A stretch of DNA of 59,523 nt from Paraglaciecola arctica BSs20135 (GCF_000314995.1 NZ_BAEO01000043.1:1-59523), one strand, 5' to 3'. Positions 18,986-30,135 are shown, counted from the stretch's first letter. Notes: a model not told the origin generated them from the letters alone. Program-made: numbers and translations.

Positions 18986-19323
18986 AATGTTTCCCTATAA
19001 CAGCGCACTCATTAAACTTTTGAGTTTTCTATACATCAAAAACTTATAACAGTTGCATGTTAGTGTTTTTTTTATAGGGGGTAGACTAAGTGCTATTTCT
19101 ATTAAAAGCCAGATTACATTTTCTAGCTCTATTTTTCCAAATTCACACTTCGCTACATACAAAAGAACGGGGCAGGATCTGCAGCAGGAAACAAAGAAGA
19201 ACCCCATCTTAGGGATAAACTTGTGGGATCACTTAAATCAACTAAGTCGAATGCGAGAGATCACCACTAATACTTAAATATTAGCCTAGGGACTGAAAAA
19301 TCACCAAGCAGCGACATGTGGAT
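18986..19323. other. intergenic region
   Basis: No convincing gene. Weak overlapping frames of about 70 codons exist on both strands without family features. A T-rich run lies near 19065-19075. Confidence 0.45.
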
Positions 19324-20928
19324 CTAAAGCTTAAATTGCTCCAGAGTCTTAGATAAACTAGCGGCTAGCTGTGCCAATGAATCTGAAGCTTTAGAATTAC
19401 TGGCATTTCCTTCGGATACTGAATCACCAAGGTGTTTAAAGGCTTGTACCTGCTCACGAACGTCAACCGAAATATTCTTAGAGTTGGCTGCTAATTGCGC
19501 CGATTCTTTACTGACTTTTACCAGTGACAAAATGCTTTTGCGTCCCGTTTCAAGTGTCTCAACCAAATCATTGGCCAGATCCACAGACTTTTTAGCTTTG
19601 CCTTGATTAGAGTCCATATTGGTAACAGCTGATTGAATGGAAACCACTATATTCTCCAACATAGTATTGATTTCATCAGTAGATTGTTGGGTACGGATAG
19701 CTAGAGTTCTGACTTCATCAGCTACCACCGCAAAACCTCTACCTGTCTCACCAGCTCTAGCCGCTTCGATGGCAGCATTTAGGGCCAACAAGTTAGTTTG
19801 AGAGGCAATATCAGCAATGGTTTTAACCACATTAGAGACTTGATTGCCGGCAGTTTGCAGAGACAGTAATTCCGCAGCGGTAATTTCAATATCATCTGCA
19901 AGCTCACCAATGCTACAGGCAGTTTCTTGCACTTTTTGCTGGCCTTGTGCCATGTTGTCAGCACCCTGTTTGGCTTCATCCGCCGCAGATTCAGAACATT
20001 CCAAACTTTGCTGCATGTCCTGCTCAAGTGTGGCCATTAGCTCTACAAGCGTCCCTATATCGGCTTGTAATTGTCCTACGGTTGCCCCCGATCGCTGCGT
20101 ACTGGTCCCCAATTGTTTCACTGACTGATCAATGCTGCTGATAGCCTGATTAACATCGGCCATGCCAGATTGAAACATCCTAAGTAGACCATTTATGCTG
20201 CCAGCCATGCTCCCCACTTCTAAAGTTGAGTGAGCAGATAACGTTTTAGTTAAGTCTCTGTGACTTGAGAGTAAATCCAATTGTTTAGCCAATGACACTA
20301 TAGGCTGAGCAATTTGTTTTTGGGATATCAGATATGCGCCCACAGCCACTAAAATTAGCACAGTCACTAACACTATAACTATGATAAAACTGGTATCCAG
20401 TTGCGTGTCAATCTCATCAACACTCTTGCCAGTTTCAATTGCAATAGTATCTCGCAGCTTATCCAATTCAACGGTTAGTTCACCAGCTTGCTGATCAAGA
20501 GCCATTAAATGTTCACGAGCTAAGTCCCAGTCAACATTGGATTGATTCATCACCTCGTACAACCTATTCAAGGCACCTTTAACCTTTCCAATGCTGTTAT
20601 CAACCTTAGCTTTTGATGATGAACTTGCTAACTGCTTATTTGCAGTATCTAACTGTTGCTGCAATTGTTGTCTGTCAATTTGAAATTGCTCTGTAGAGAG
20701 TGTGGTGCCGTAGAGGGAATACCCTTTGAGTACTAATTCTTTAGAGGTCGTCTGCAAGATATTAATATTATTTAATGCAGGCAGGGTCTGCTGTACGAAA
20801 CTCCCCACTTTACCCTGCACAAATTTGCTACTACTAGTTAGAATAATTGCAGCCACTAGAGTAACCAGTAAAATGGCGGCATAGCCAATCATTATCCTGA
20901 TACGAATCGAACTAAACAGAGTGGGCAT
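19324..20928 (-). CDS. methyl-accepting chemotaxis protein
   Basis: A 534-residue chemoreceptor. TM1 is at about residues 10-32, a roughly 150-residue helical periplasmic sensor of the four-helix-bundle type follows, TM2 is at about 178-200, then HAMP ([20 protein letters not shown]) and a long cytoplasmic coiled coil. The signalling tip is conserved: [23 protein letters not shown] and [13 protein letters not shown]. It relays ligand binding to CheA/CheW. No CheR-tethering pentapeptide is visible at the C-terminus (EQFKL). It is an orphan receptor with no che genes nearby. Confidence 0.92.
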   Translation of the reverse strand: MPTLFSSIRIRIMIGYAAILLVTLVAAIILTSSSKFVQGKVGSFVQQTLPALNNINILQTTSKELVLKGYSLYGTTLSTEQFQIDRQQLQQQLDTANKQLASSSSKAKVDNSIGKVKGALNRLYEVMNQSNVDWDLAREHLMALDQQAGELTVELDKLRDTIAIETGKSVDEIDTQLDTSFIIVIVLVTVLILVAVGAYLISQKQIAQPIVSLAKQLDLLSSHRDLTKTLSAHSTLEVGSMAGSINGLLRMFQSGMADVNQAISSIDQSVKQLGTSTQRSGATVGQLQADIGTLVELMATLEQDMQQSLECSESAADEAKQGADNMAQGQQKVQETACSIGELADDIEITAAELLSLQTAGNQVSNVVKTIADIASQTNLLALNAAIEAARAGETGRGFAVVADEVRTLAIRTQQSTDEINTMLENIVVSIQSAVTNMDSNQGKAKKSVDLANDLVETLETGRKSILSLVKVSKESAQLAANSKNISVDVREQVQAFKHLGDSVSEGNASNSKASDSLAQLAASLSKTLEQFKL

Positions 20929-21261
20929 AGTATAGTGTCCTTTGTACAGTCAATATTATTAAGCTATCTAATAACGAGCATTGGAATTAATGTCAGTTAA
21001 GACAAGATCATGCCGTAATAATCACTAATTAGCTTGTTATAAAAAACAATAAGTAAGCAAAAGTCGAGTTAAAATTTCAAATTACGAAAAAAACTCCCAT
21101 CGCAATTTATTAATACCCTACTGATTTTAACGTCATTAGGCACCACAAATCTTTTTCAACCTGCCCTACAGCTTTGTGACTAATAGATCATCACTCTAAA
21201 AAATATTCTTCACGGGGATTTCTTTGTTAAATTAATCCAATCAATTTAAGGAGAGAAATCA
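20929..21261. other. divergent intergenic region
   Basis: No gene is seen between the divergent MCP and SDR genes; both promoters should lie here. A clear ribosome site (AAGGAGAG) precedes the SDR start. Confidence 0.5.
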
Positions 21262-22044
21262 ATGTTTGAAAATCTATTTTCTATGCAACAAAAAATCTGT
21301 GTTATTACCGGTGGTTATCGTGGTTTAGGTGCCTTTATGGCCCAAGGTTTTCTCGAGGCAGGTGCGAAGCGTGTTTACATCACTGGTCGCAAAGCTGCAG
21401 CCTGTATTGCTGCAGCTGAAGAACTCAGTAAATTTGGCGAATGTATTGCGTTGCCGGGCGATGCATCGACCACTGAGGGCTTAACTCAGTTAGTCCAAGA
21501 AATTAATAAACGTGAAGATCATATTGACGTCTTAGTAAACAACGCTGGAACGGCTTGGGCCGCTCCTTTTGGTGAGTTTCCTGAAAAGGGCTGGGACAAA
21601 ATAATGGACATCAATGCTAAGAGCCCGTTTTTCCTAACCCAAGCATTGACGCCCCTACTAGCTAAAAATGCCAGTGCAAAAAACACCTCTACTGTGATTA
21701 ACATAGGGTCCATCGCTGGGATTTTGGGCAATGCCTTGGATACCTTTAGTTATGCGGTATCAAAATCAGCCATTCATCAGGTAACAAGAATATTAGCAAC
21801 TGAATTAGCAGCATCACATATTCGTGTCAATGCCATTGCGCCGGGACGTTTTTATTCAAAAATGACTGAATTTCTAAGTACCGACCAAGCAGCATTTGAA
21901 GAAGAACTGCAAACCATTCCAATGAAACGTTGGGGCGAACCAAGCGACATTGCAGGTGTTGCTATTATGTTGGCCAGTCAAGCTGGCGCTTTCATCACAG
22001 GACAAATTATTCCTGTAGATGGCGGTACTACCTTAACTAATTAA
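21262..22044 (+). CDS. short-chain dehydrogenase/reductase
   Basis: A 260-residue classical SDR. The nucleotide-binding motif is TGGYRGLGA (residues 17-25), followed by NNAG, catalytic Ser in INIGSIAG, and YAVSK supplying Tyr and Lys. The terminal GQIIPVDGGTTL is standard. It resembles 3-oxoacyl-ACP reductase/gluconate dehydrogenase-like SDRs; the substrate is unknown. It has a strong Shine-Dalgarno and a hairpin terminator downstream. Confidence 0.9.
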   Translation: MFENLFSMQQKICVITGGYRGLGAFMAQGFLEAGAKRVYITGRKAAACIAAAEELSKFGECIALPGDASTTEGLTQLVQEINKREDHIDVLVNNAGTAWAAPFGEFPEKGWDKIMDINAKSPFFLTQALTPLLAKNASAKNTSTVINIGSIAGILGNALDTFSYAVSKSAIHQVTRILATELAASHIRVNAIAPGRFYSKMTEFLSTDQAAFEEELQTIPMKRWGEPSDIAGVAIMLASQAGAFITGQIIPVDGGTTLTN

Positions 22045-22125
22045 CCATTCATGAAGTACCCATTGTAATTTTATTAACTATGCTGTGTCATACCAACAGA
22101 TTTGCAATGGGTATACTAAGTAGAG

Positions 22126-22147
22126 AGTCCCTTTCAAGGGCTTTTTT
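22126..22147 (+). terminator. intrinsic terminator after the SDR gene
   Basis: AGTCCCTT and AAGGGCT pair with a bulged T over a 2-nt loop, followed by T6. It is well placed about 80 bp after the SDR stop. Confidence 0.7.
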
Positions 22148-22247
22148 CTATTTATCCGAAAACTGTTTCGCCAGTTAAAATACCTTAGCTGCTATTGCTG
22201 AACTACATTGCTAGGTATTTGTTGCAGATAGTGGCTAGCAAAACCCC

Positions 22248-22271
22248 CTTGATAAGTGTACACTTATCAAG
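22248..22271. promoter_or_regulatory. 24-bp perfect palindrome, candidate operator
   Basis: CTTGATAAGTGT followed immediately by its exact reverse complement, with no spacer. It lies 35 bp upstream of the small regulator-like gene that heads the ABC exporter operon. A spacerless palindrome of this length with no T-tract is more like a dimeric repressor operator than a terminator. The binding protein is not known; autoregulation by the adjacent gene product is an inference. Confidence 0.6.
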
Positions 22272-22305
22272 CCTTTCTACTACACTCCTTTCTAAGCGAA
22301 CAAAA

Positions 22306-22518
22306 ATGCCCAACAAGTCCAATGAAGCTTGCTGTGATCACGGTGGCAAGCGCAACGGTTGCGGTCGCAAGCCCGGCGTTAAAACTCAACCTATTCGCCT
22401 GCCTGCTTGGTTACTTGAGCAATTAAGTGAACAAGGAGATCCAAGACAGCTGATTATCGACGCCTGCCTTGCGAGACATCCATCGATCTGTAAACAAGGA
22501 TCGGGCAGCAATGACTAA
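22306..22518 (+). CDS. small basic, Cys-containing putative DNA-binding protein
   Basis: A 70-residue protein. The N-terminus ACCDHGGKRNGCGRKPG combines three Cys, a His and a Gly/Arg/Lys-rich arm of the GxRxGxGRKPG type. Next come a predicted strand (TQPIRLPAWL) and two helices, a layout like ribbon-helix-helix proteins. It overlaps the next gene by 8 bp, so it is co-translated with the ABC exporter pair. A role as local repressor acting at the palindrome upstream is proposed; the Cys/His cluster could make it metal- or redox-responsive. Neither point is shown by the sequence. A longer frame from 22195 would run through the palindrome and is disfavoured. Confidence 0.55.
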   Translation: MPNKSNEACCDHGGKRNGCGRKPGVKTQPIRLPAWLLEQLSEQGDPRQLIIDACLARHPSICKQGSGSND

Positions 22519-24289
22519 ATCAAAATTCATCATTCACTATTTGCTGTTGAACAAATATTCTTATTTGTTTGCGATCCTATGTATTTTTGTGGTGAATTAC
22601 CTTCAAGTAGAAATCCCACGCTACATCCAGCTTGCAGTAGATTTACTCAATCAATCAACCATTGAGTCTAAAGAGGGTTTGCTTGAAAACGTGCAGTGGG
22701 TAATAGCCCTATCGGTGGTCATGGTGGTGGTGCGAATTCTGTCGCGAATGTATTCATTAAACCCAGGACGAATTACCGAAGCGACCTTGAAAAATGATGT
22801 TTTTCATCGTTTGAATCGTTTGCCTTCTACCTTTCATGAGAAATATGCATCAGGCAAACTGATATCCATTATCAATAATGACCTCAATGGCATACGCCTG
22901 TTTTATGGCATTGGTTTTTTACAGTTGTTTAATATTTTGTTTGCACTATCTCTAACGCCTATCTGGATGTGGAGGATCTCTCCCGAATTAACTTTATACT
23001 CTGTGATCCCTATCGTTATTGCCTCTGTTATTTTCTGGCTTGGTTTTAGAAAGTTGCGAGCCTTACATTCTCAGCGGTTGATACGTTTGCAAAATTTGTC
23101 CGAGCAGTTAATGAACTACTTGTCGGGCATCGACTTGATTAAAAATCAGCAAATGGGTGATTGGGTCACAAACGAAGTGGATAAGGTTAATCGCCGTCTC
23201 TTTGATTGCACTATGCAAATAGCCAAAATTCAAACCTTCTTTATGCCTATTCTAGATTACGCCAACCATTTCATGAAAGTGCTGATTTTGGGACTGGGCG
23301 GTTATTATCTATTACAGGCAAAGCTGTCAATTGGCGAAATCACTGCATTTTTGTCCTACTCTGTCCTCCTTGCCCTACCCTTGATGCATCTAGGACGAAT
23401 TGCCACGGTTTATCAAATGGGCATGATCAGTATTGATAGTGTGCAGAACATTCTCAATAACGAGGTGCCAAGTACTGATATGTTGAGAATGAGCGACGCT
23501 GAAAAGTCCTCCTTAAGAGGATCGACCCTATTGGTACAAAACCTCAGCTACAGTTACCCAAGCGCTAAAAATGAACCCAATGAGCTAGTTCTGAAAAACC
23601 TCAGTTTCACCATTGAACCCGGTGAAAAAGTAGGCGTTTTAGGCAGCATAGGTTCGGGTAAAAGTACCTTAGTAAATTGTTTGAATCATCACTTGTCACT
23701 TGAAAAGGGGCACATTTTTTGGGGTAGTAAAGATATTACACAGATGTCCCGTCAGGATTGGCGTAGCTATGTGCGCACTATTACCCAAGACCCTTTTCTG
23801 TTTTCCGATACGATTTTTGAAAATGTTAAATTCGGCGCCAATCACCAAGGCCAAGCCACGGATGATCTCGACGTGGAGCAGGTGCTCGAACTCAGCCAGT
23901 TAAGCGAAGATGTGCGCCGTTTTGGCGCCGGTGACCAAACCCTAGTGGGTGAAAAAGGAATAATGTTGTCTGGTGGACAAAAACAACGTCTGAGCATCGC
24001 ACGGGCTCTACTCACTCCCAGCGACTTAATTATTATGGACAATGTGTTGTCGGCTGTGGATTACGAAACAGAGCGAACCATTCTAAAAGCAGTATTCAAT
24101 CGTATTCAGGGGCAGAGTTTATTGGTGGTTTCTCACCGAGTCAGCGCGCTTGAATACATGGACAAAATTCTGGTTTTAGAACAAGGTGAAATCATCGCAC
24201 GTGGTACTCACGCCGAACTACTTGGATCGTGCAGCTATTACCGCGAGACTTGGGAATTACAACAACATGAGACGGAGACCGCAGCATGA
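22511..24289 (+). CDS. ABC exporter half-transporter 1 (MdlA/SmdA-like)
   Basis: About 592 residues from the ATG at 22511. Six membrane helices (roughly residues 10-310) are fused to a nucleotide-binding domain: Walker A GSIGSGKST, Q-loop ITQDPFLFS, signature LSGGQKQRLS, Walker B LIIMDN, and VSHR for the H-loop. The residue after the Walker B Asp is Asn rather than the catalytic Glu, so this half probably holds the degenerate ATP site of a heterodimer. It pairs with the next gene through an ATGA overlap. Heterodimeric MdlAB/BmrCD-type exporters pump drugs, lipids or peptides. Confidence 0.9.
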   Translation: MTKSKFIIHYLLLNKYSYLFAILCIFVVNYLQVEIPRYIQLAVDLLNQSTIESKEGLLENVQWVIALSVVMVVVRILSRMYSLNPGRITEATLKNDVFHRLNRLPSTFHEKYASGKLISIINNDLNGIRLFYGIGFLQLFNILFALSLTPIWMWRISPELTLYSVIPIVIASVIFWLGFRKLRALHSQRLIRLQNLSEQLMNYLSGIDLIKNQQMGDWVTNEVDKVNRRLFDCTMQIAKIQTFFMPILDYANHFMKVLILGLGGYYLLQAKLSIGEITAFLSYSVLLALPLMHLGRIATVYQMGMISIDSVQNILNNEVPSTDMLRMSDAEKSSLRGSTLLVQNLSYSYPSAKNEPNELVLKNLSFTIEPGEKVGVLGSIGSGKSTLVNCLNHHLSLEKGHIFWGSKDITQMSRQDWRSYVRTITQDPFLFSDTIFENVKFGANHQGQATDDLDVEQVLELSQLSEDVRRFGAGDQTLVGEKGIMLSGGQKQRLSIARALLTPSDLIIMDNVLSAVDYETERTILKAVFNRIQGQSLLVVSHRVSALEYMDKILVLEQGEIIARGTHAELLGSCSYYRETWELQQHETETAA

Positions 24290-26079
24290 TTAAATCTCCT
24301 GATCTACAGTACCTTAAACATTTCTTTCACTACGCGTCACGCTACAAAAAGACCGCTATTATTGGTTTGCTTATGATGCCGCTATCGGTGGCTGCCAACT
24401 TGTTGTTTCCATGGCTGGTGATCCAAGTGATAGATGAGCACCTCACTCCCGGTATATACGCAGGGCTGATGTTGTTGATTGTGATTATGTTAGTAGTATT
24501 AGTCGTCAATTACACTGCCGATGCCATCTACACCTACTTTTTGCGTATTACTGGTCAAAAAGCTGTTTTCGATATTCGTATGGCCTTGTTTGAGCGCATT
24601 TTAAAACTGCCCAGAACCTATTATGACAAAACACCTACGGGTGTCACATTGTCGCGATTAACCAGCGACCTTGAAGTCATAGGTGAATCTTTCGTGCTAG
24701 GTGTGTTGAGTTTAGTGAAAGATTCCATCAATACTTTAGCAGTACTGATATTTATGTTTTTTATCAACTGGCAATTAGCTTTGTTGATATTGCTGGTGTT
24801 TCCTCCTGTGTTGATGCTGACCCAGTATGTCCGCAATCGCCTGCGTGAGATGTATGCCATCACCCGCTCATCTTTGGCCAAAGGAACAGGCTTTTTACAA
24901 GAGTGTTTGTTGGGCGTGAAAACCGTACAGTTGTATGGTGCTGAAGAAGAGGTGGAGTCTAAGTATCACGGTTACACCGAAGATTTTCTAGGAGCACAAT
25001 TAAAAACCAATAAATACGATGCCACCTTATTTTCAATTATTACTGGTATCACCTCCATCACTATCGGACTCATTATTTGGTATGGCTCAGGTAAGGTACT
25101 TGAGGGCGTTGTCAGCCTTGGCGTCCTAATCGCCTTTATCAATACCTTGGAAAAAGTCTTTGTACCGCTGCGTGATTTCACCTCGCAGATCGCCTCCATA
25201 CAGCGCTCTTTTGCAGCCTTTGAGCACATAGAAGAACTTTTTGTGGAAGACTTAGAAGAACAAGGGCAAAAACTTTTGCCAAAAGAATCGCTGCAACACA
25301 AGCTTGCTAATTTTGAGACGCTCGAATTCAAAAATGTACGTTTCCAGTATGGCGGCGTAGGCCCATACGTTTTAGATGATGTGTCCTTCACGCTCAACAA
25401 AGGCGAACAATTAGCCTTGGTGGGCACAACCGGCTCAGGCAAGTCGACCATCATTCGTATCATGAGTAAAACCTACATGGACTACGAAGGCAGCATTCTT
25501 CTGAACGGCATTGAACTGTCGAGTATTCCCAAAGACGCAATGTTGCACTTGTTTTCACTGATGCAGCAGGACGTATTTCTGTTTGAGCAGAATATCCATT
25601 TTAATATTTCCCTTGGCGCCGATGAAATCAGCGACGACGCAGTGGTCGACGCCGCACAATACGTTTATGCCCACGACTTTATTTTGGGGCTGCCTGGACA
25701 GTACCAATTTGAGCTAAAAAATAGTGGTAGTAATTTGTCTGCGGGTCAAGCTCAGTTGATCTCTTTTGCGCGCTCAGTCGCCCAAGGCGGCCAAGTGATG
25801 ATGTTGGATGAAGCTACCAGTTCAGTGGACTCAGTTACCGAAAATCTGATCCAAAAAGCCATCGGGCGTTTATTTGCGGAAAAGACCGTCATCGCTATTG
25901 CTCATCGCCTGAGCACTATTCGCCACTCAGATCAAATTCTGGTGCTTAACCAAGGTAAAATTGTAGAGCGAGGCAATCATCAGGAGTTGCTAGCAAAGGA
26001 TGGGGTTTATTCTAGCTTGCTGACGGATGACGCGAATATTGAGGATGACGAAGGATTGCTATTACCTGAGAATGGCTGA
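24286..26079 (+). CDS. ABC exporter half-transporter 2 (MdlB/SmdB-like)
   Basis: A 597-residue partner half-transporter. The six-helix membrane domain (about 15-315) contains the typical YYDKTPTGVTLSRLTSDLE coupling region. The NBD has Walker A GTTGSGKST, Q-loop LMQQDVFLF, signature LSAGQAQLIS (non-canonical LSAGQ, as is common in this class), Walker B VMMLDEATS with the catalytic Glu, and IAHRLST. One half thus carries the consensus signature and the other the consensus Glu, the arrangement that gives one complete ATP site in a heterodimer. The start overlaps the previous stop. Confidence 0.92.
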   Translation: MIKSPDLQYLKHFFHYASRYKKTAIIGLLMMPLSVAANLLFPWLVIQVIDEHLTPGIYAGLMLLIVIMLVVLVVNYTADAIYTYFLRITGQKAVFDIRMALFERILKLPRTYYDKTPTGVTLSRLTSDLEVIGESFVLGVLSLVKDSINTLAVLIFMFFINWQLALLILLVFPPVLMLTQYVRNRLREMYAITRSSLAKGTGFLQECLLGVKTVQLYGAEEEVESKYHGYTEDFLGAQLKTNKYDATLFSIITGITSITIGLIIWYGSGKVLEGVVSLGVLIAFINTLEKVFVPLRDFTSQIASIQRSFAAFEHIEELFVEDLEEQGQKLLPKESLQHKLANFETLEFKNVRFQYGGVGPYVLDDVSFTLNKGEQLALVGTTGSGKSTIIRIMSKTYMDYEGSILLNGIELSSIPKDAMLHLFSLMQQDVFLFEQNIHFNISLGADEISDDAVVDAAQYVYAHDFILGLPGQYQFELKNSGSNLSAGQAQLISFARSVAQGGQVMMLDEATSSVDSVTENLIQKAIGRLFAEKTVIAIAHRLSTIRHSDQILVLNQGKIVERGNHQELLAKDGVYSSLLTDDANIEDDEGLLLPENG

Positions 26080-26158
26080 TAACACTTAGCTGACTAAACA
26101 ATAATAAACTAGACATCCCTAGTTACTTATTCAAAATTGGCTTACCAATTGAGGGTGT

Positions 26159-28174
26159 TTACATTGAGGATCTAATAGTTTTTTGTTTTTCAGTTACTTT
26201 GTCTAGCGACTGCTGAATTAAATTGAACGTATTAAGCTCAGCGTACCTTAACGGTTTGCTAAAATAGTACCCTTGTAAATTATTGACTCCGAGTAGTTTA
26301 AGGGCTTCTACTTGTTCAGCAGTTTCAACACCTTCTGCCACAACGTCGAACTTTAAATCATGGGCGATATTCATTGTAGCTTGGATTATTGCCCTGCCTC
26401 CTTGGTTTAATGCTGAAATAAAACACTTATCTATTTTTACTATATTCGCAGACAGGTTTTGCAGTAAGGCCAGCGATGAAAAACCTGTACCAAAGTCATC
26501 AATAGATATCTTAGTACCAATTGCCTGAAGCTTTCTTACAACATCAATCACTTTATCTATATTTTCTGCAAAAAGTGATTCAGTTATCTCAAGGTGTAAT
26601 CGCCCTGGAGATATACCTGAGCTAACTATAGCGTTTTCGACAATATCTATTATGTCGTCGTTCATAATTTGGGCAACAGACACGTTAACAGATATTGCAA
26701 CATCATCGCCTAAACTCCATTCTACTGCGTCAAAGCATGCTCGCTTGAGTACCCAAGCACCTATTTCATGGATAAATCCATATTGCTCTGCAATAGGTAT
26801 AAAATCGTCTGGAGCTATGTTCTTATCATCCCAACGCCAACGCAACAGAGCTTCACAAAAGGTCACGTTATTTGTTTGGCCATCAACGACAGGTTGATAC
26901 ACAAGGTATAATTGATTATTAGCCAGCGCATTTTCTAAGCCTGTTTTTAAGCTGCTATTGAATAGCAGCACTTCTCGCATTTGCTCAGTAAAAACTAATA
27001 CATTTGAAATTTTTACTAATTTTTGTTTATACATGGCTGTGTCTGCCAAAAGTATCAAATCGTCCCCAGTACTGGCATGATCAGGATAAATTGATATACC
27101 TATGGTTGCTCCTACACCAACTGCATTGACACTCAATTCAATGGGCCGCTTAATTTCCTTAATGACCTCAGTAGCAAACAACTTTGCCTGTTCGACAGTT
27201 ACATTTACCATGGCGACGATAAACTCATCCCCTCCCCATCTACAAACTTCATATTTGTTTTCAGTTATTTCACTAAGTCTTTTTGCTACTCTAGCTAACA
27301 CAATATCGCCAGTTGCATGGCCATTTTGATCATTAATAGCTTTAAAACCATCCAAATCGATAAATAGTACTGCAATGCTTTGCTGCATTTTTTGAGCATT
27401 GCGAATAAGGTCGTTAATAATAGTAGAAAATGCTTTGCGATTAGCTAAGTTGGTTAATGGGTCGATATTCGAAACTCGAACCACCTCTTTAGTGCGAATA
27501 TGAATAGTTTGTTCCAACATTTCATTATGTTGCTTTATTTTAAGTAAAAGCTCATCTTTATGGGTGACTAACTGCTCATTGTGATGCTTTATTTTAATAG
27601 CTTGTAATGTGAATTTTGAGGATTTTAACCCAGAAATAACCATCACCCCAGAAAAGCTGAGGCCTAACAATCCTAGAACATAATGATGGGTTTGATCTGA
27701 AGTTATGCCAAGAAGAGATATTGGGATCAGTAGAATAATAGAATAGCTAATTGAAGTGATTTTATCTGCCGCAAGAACCGTACTGCCACCGCCTGCCATC
27801 GACGAAAGAATGATAATAGTAGTTGAGAATTCAATTAACGACAGACTATCAAAAAAATATACACCATAAAAAGACCAAACCAAAGCTGTCGCTATGTTTC
27901 CTGCCCTAAATCGATATAGTTCGGCAACGCCACTCTTTAGTTCGTCGCGACCTATGTTTTTTTGCCAATAAAACCAATCGGTTAACCTAACAAAAAGGAC
28001 AATCAACATAAGGATAAACCAATTTAATTTATCGTTAAATATGCCCTCATTCTGAAATCCAAACGTCATGCCAGCACTAGCCACTAGACTAATTAGTAAG
28101 CCACTCAGTAAGTCCTGATACAGAATAAATACCCTGTCACTTAATATTTCTGAATCTTCCGTGCCAGCAACCAT
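26159..28174 (-). CDS. membrane-bound GGDEF-EAL cyclic-di-GMP protein
   Basis: About 671 residues from the ATG at 28174. There are roughly six N-terminal membrane helices (to about residue 185), a short coiled coil, then a GGDEF domain with intact WGGDEF and an EAL domain with EALLRW, EITESLF, IDDFGTGFSSL, KIDKCFI and AEGVETAEQ. The DFG(T/S)G loop and Mg-binding acids appear complete, so both diguanylate cyclase and phosphodiesterase activity are possible. The extension to 28204 adds ten residues without clear support. Confidence 0.9.
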   Translation of the reverse strand: MVAGTEDSEILSDRVFILYQDLLSGLLISLVASAGMTFGFQNEGIFNDKLNWFILMLIVLFVRLTDWFYWQKNIGRDELKSGVAELYRFRAGNIATALVWSFYGVYFFDSLSLIEFSTTIIILSSMAGGGSTVLAADKITSISYSIILLIPISLLGITSDQTHHYVLGLLGLSFSGVMVISGLKSSKFTLQAIKIKHHNEQLVTHKDELLLKIKQHNEMLEQTIHIRTKEVVRVSNIDPLTNLANRKAFSTIINDLIRNAQKMQQSIAVLFIDLDGFKAINDQNGHATGDIVLARVAKRLSEITENKYEVCRWGGDEFIVAMVNVTVEQAKLFATEVIKEIKRPIELSVNAVGVGATIGISIYPDHASTGDDLILLADTAMYKQKLVKISNVLVFTEQMREVLLFNSSLKTGLENALANNQLYLVYQPVVDGQTNNVTFCEALLRWRWDDKNIAPDDFIPIAEQYGFIHEIGAWVLKRACFDAVEWSLGDDVAISVNVSVAQIMNDDIIDIVENAIVSSGISPGRLHLEITESLFAENIDKVIDVVRKLQAIGTKISIDDFGTGFSSLALLQNLSANIVKIDKCFISALNQGGRAIIQATMNIAHDLKFDVVAEGVETAEQVEALKLLGVNNLQGYYFSKPLRYAELNTFNLIQQSLDKVTEKQKTIRSSM

Positions 28175-28465
28175 TATTTTTAGATATAGTCCTATAAGTA
28201 GCAATAAATATTTTTATATTTGTAAAAATACCAATAGATATCGGTAATCAAATAATAAACTAAGATACTACAAGATTTGCAATCGGTATCCTGTAAATTG
28301 TTTGTTTTACGTTCTTTTTAGTTATTTATACATACTGTATTTTAAATCAGTGCCTCCATCACCCGCTAAATCACTAACAATTTTCTCAACATAATTTAGA
28401 CTTTAAAGTCAGCCTATTATGGGCGAATTAATCCCCAACCAATTTATTAAGTTTAAAACATAATG

Positions 28466-30073
28466 TTAAAACGATAACCAAACCATAGATACGGCACCGA
28501 CCATCAAACAATACATTAGCATGGGCACCATAGTTATCCTGATAACAGCGCCTTCTTTACCTGTTAATCCAACCACAGAACATGCCGCAACCACATTAAC
28601 AACACAGATCATGTTACCGGCGTTTGACCCGAGCATTTGTAAAGCCAGAATAATATTTTCAGAAATATTTAAATTGTTGGCTGTCGACTGCTGTAAGTCG
28701 GAAAACATCATATTTGAAAAAGTGGCAGAGCCAGAAATAAAAGCCCCCAAAGCACCAATAAAAGCAGCAAAAAGCGGCCATGCCTGACCAAAACTATCAG
28801 CCATCATTAACGCTAACTCTTTTGGCATACTCCCTAGCGTAGAACCAGCCACATTCGAATTAATAAAAACCCTAACCAAAGGAACCGCTGCACCAAGTGT
28901 CAATGCTGTTGGCAATAACGCTTTGGTTGATTCTTTAATAGCCATGAAAGCTTGTTTATTATCCATTTTATGCAAATAAAACGTCGCAAAACACACTAAG
29001 ATAAAAATAAATCCGGGTAAATATAATGGACTTATAGAATTAGAAATACCCGTATTTAAGATATCTACAAAGTTGATTTTAACGCCGTTCAACAATGACT
29101 TAAATGGCAGAAAATCCACTCGTGTCAACACCAGTAAAATGGCGGCTAATACATAAGGAGCCCATGCACGACTCATGGACATAGATATTTTCTTTTGTGA
29201 TACCAGAAGTGGCTCACTGTCATCGTTTCTGTCGGCTTTAAATCCCCAGACTTTTTTAGGCACTAAAAAACCTATTTTCACCGCACTTATTACTAATACT
29301 AAACCAATGAGCCCTCCGATAATTGACGGGAATTCAGGTCCTAATAGATTCGCAACAACCCAGGCAGGAAAAATGAACGCAAGGCCGGAAAAAATTGCAA
29401 ATGGCCAAAGTGCTAAACCTTCCTTATAAGATTGATTTTCACCCCAAAACCGAGTCAGAATACTGACCATTATCAGAGGAATAAATATCCCAACAAATAA
29501 ATCAATGCTGATGGCTGTAGTTGCAATATCTTGTAATTGGCTTGCAGAAACTTCAGATAAACCCCGTTTAATGCCCACCAAAACTGGAGTGCCAACGGCA
29601 CCAAAGGATACCGCTGAAGAGTCAGCAATTAATGCTAAAGACACCGCGGCAAGTGGATTAAAGCCCAGCGCAACCAGCAAAGGCGCACAAATGGCTGCTG
29701 GCGTACCAAAACCCGACGCCCCCTCTAAAAAACTACCAAATAACCAAGCAATAATAATGAGTTGAATACGACGATCAGGTGTTATATCCATAAAACCTTG
29801 TTTAATAACGTCAATTGCGCCACTTTGCGATAACGTTTTAAGTAAAAATATTGCGCCGAAAACAATAATTAAAATTGACGCTGCAATGAACCAACCTTCA
29901 ATGATAGAAGCGGTTATTTGTACAATAGGAACATGCCAAAATAAGTAACTCATCAAGGCAGTGATAGCTAGACTAATACTCATTGCCTTCATTGCCGGCC
30001 AACGCATTATAATCAGGAAAACAAGTACAGATAAAACAGGCATTAACGCTGTTATTGTTTGTAATAATGTCAT
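28466..30073 (-). CDS. lldP: L-lactate permease (LctP/LldP family)
   Basis: A 535-residue transporter with about 13 hydrophobic segments. Family marks include [24 protein letters not shown] (about 115-138), [12 protein letters not shown], and a C-terminal [12 protein letters not shown]. It imports lactate or glycolate with protons. No lactate dehydrogenase gene is adjacent. Confidence 0.92.
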   Translation of the reverse strand: MTLLQTITALMPVLSVLVFLIIMRWPAMKAMSISLAITALMSYLFWHVPIVQITASIIEGWFIAASILIIVFGAIFLLKTLSQSGAIDVIKQGFMDITPDRRIQLIIIAWLFGSFLEGASGFGTPAAICAPLLVALGFNPLAAVSLALIADSSAVSFGAVGTPVLVGIKRGLSEVSASQLQDIATTAISIDLFVGIFIPLIMVSILTRFWGENQSYKEGLALWPFAIFSGLAFIFPAWVVANLLGPEFPSIIGGLIGLVLVISAVKIGFLVPKKVWGFKADRNDDSEPLLVSQKKISMSMSRAWAPYVLAAILLVLTRVDFLPFKSLLNGVKINFVDILNTGISNSISPLYLPGFIFILVCFATFYLHKMDNKQAFMAIKESTKALLPTALTLGAAVPLVRVFINSNVAGSTLGSMPKELALMMADSFGQAWPLFAAFIGALGAFISGSATFSNMMFSDLQQSTANNLNISENIILALQMLGSNAGNMICVVNVVAACSVVGLTGKEGAVIRITMVPMLMYCLMVGAVSMVWLSF

Positions 30074-30135
30074 TTGAAATCCAATATTAAATAACTAAGA
30101 CTTAACTGATAAATGCTTGATAAATGGCTATATGA

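Noticed and set aside
19053-19277. 74-codon plus-strand frame in the acylase/MCP gap, with an opposing 70-codon frame
   Set aside because: Overlapping frames on both strands with low-complexity sequence and no domain; typical of chance in AT-rich DNA.
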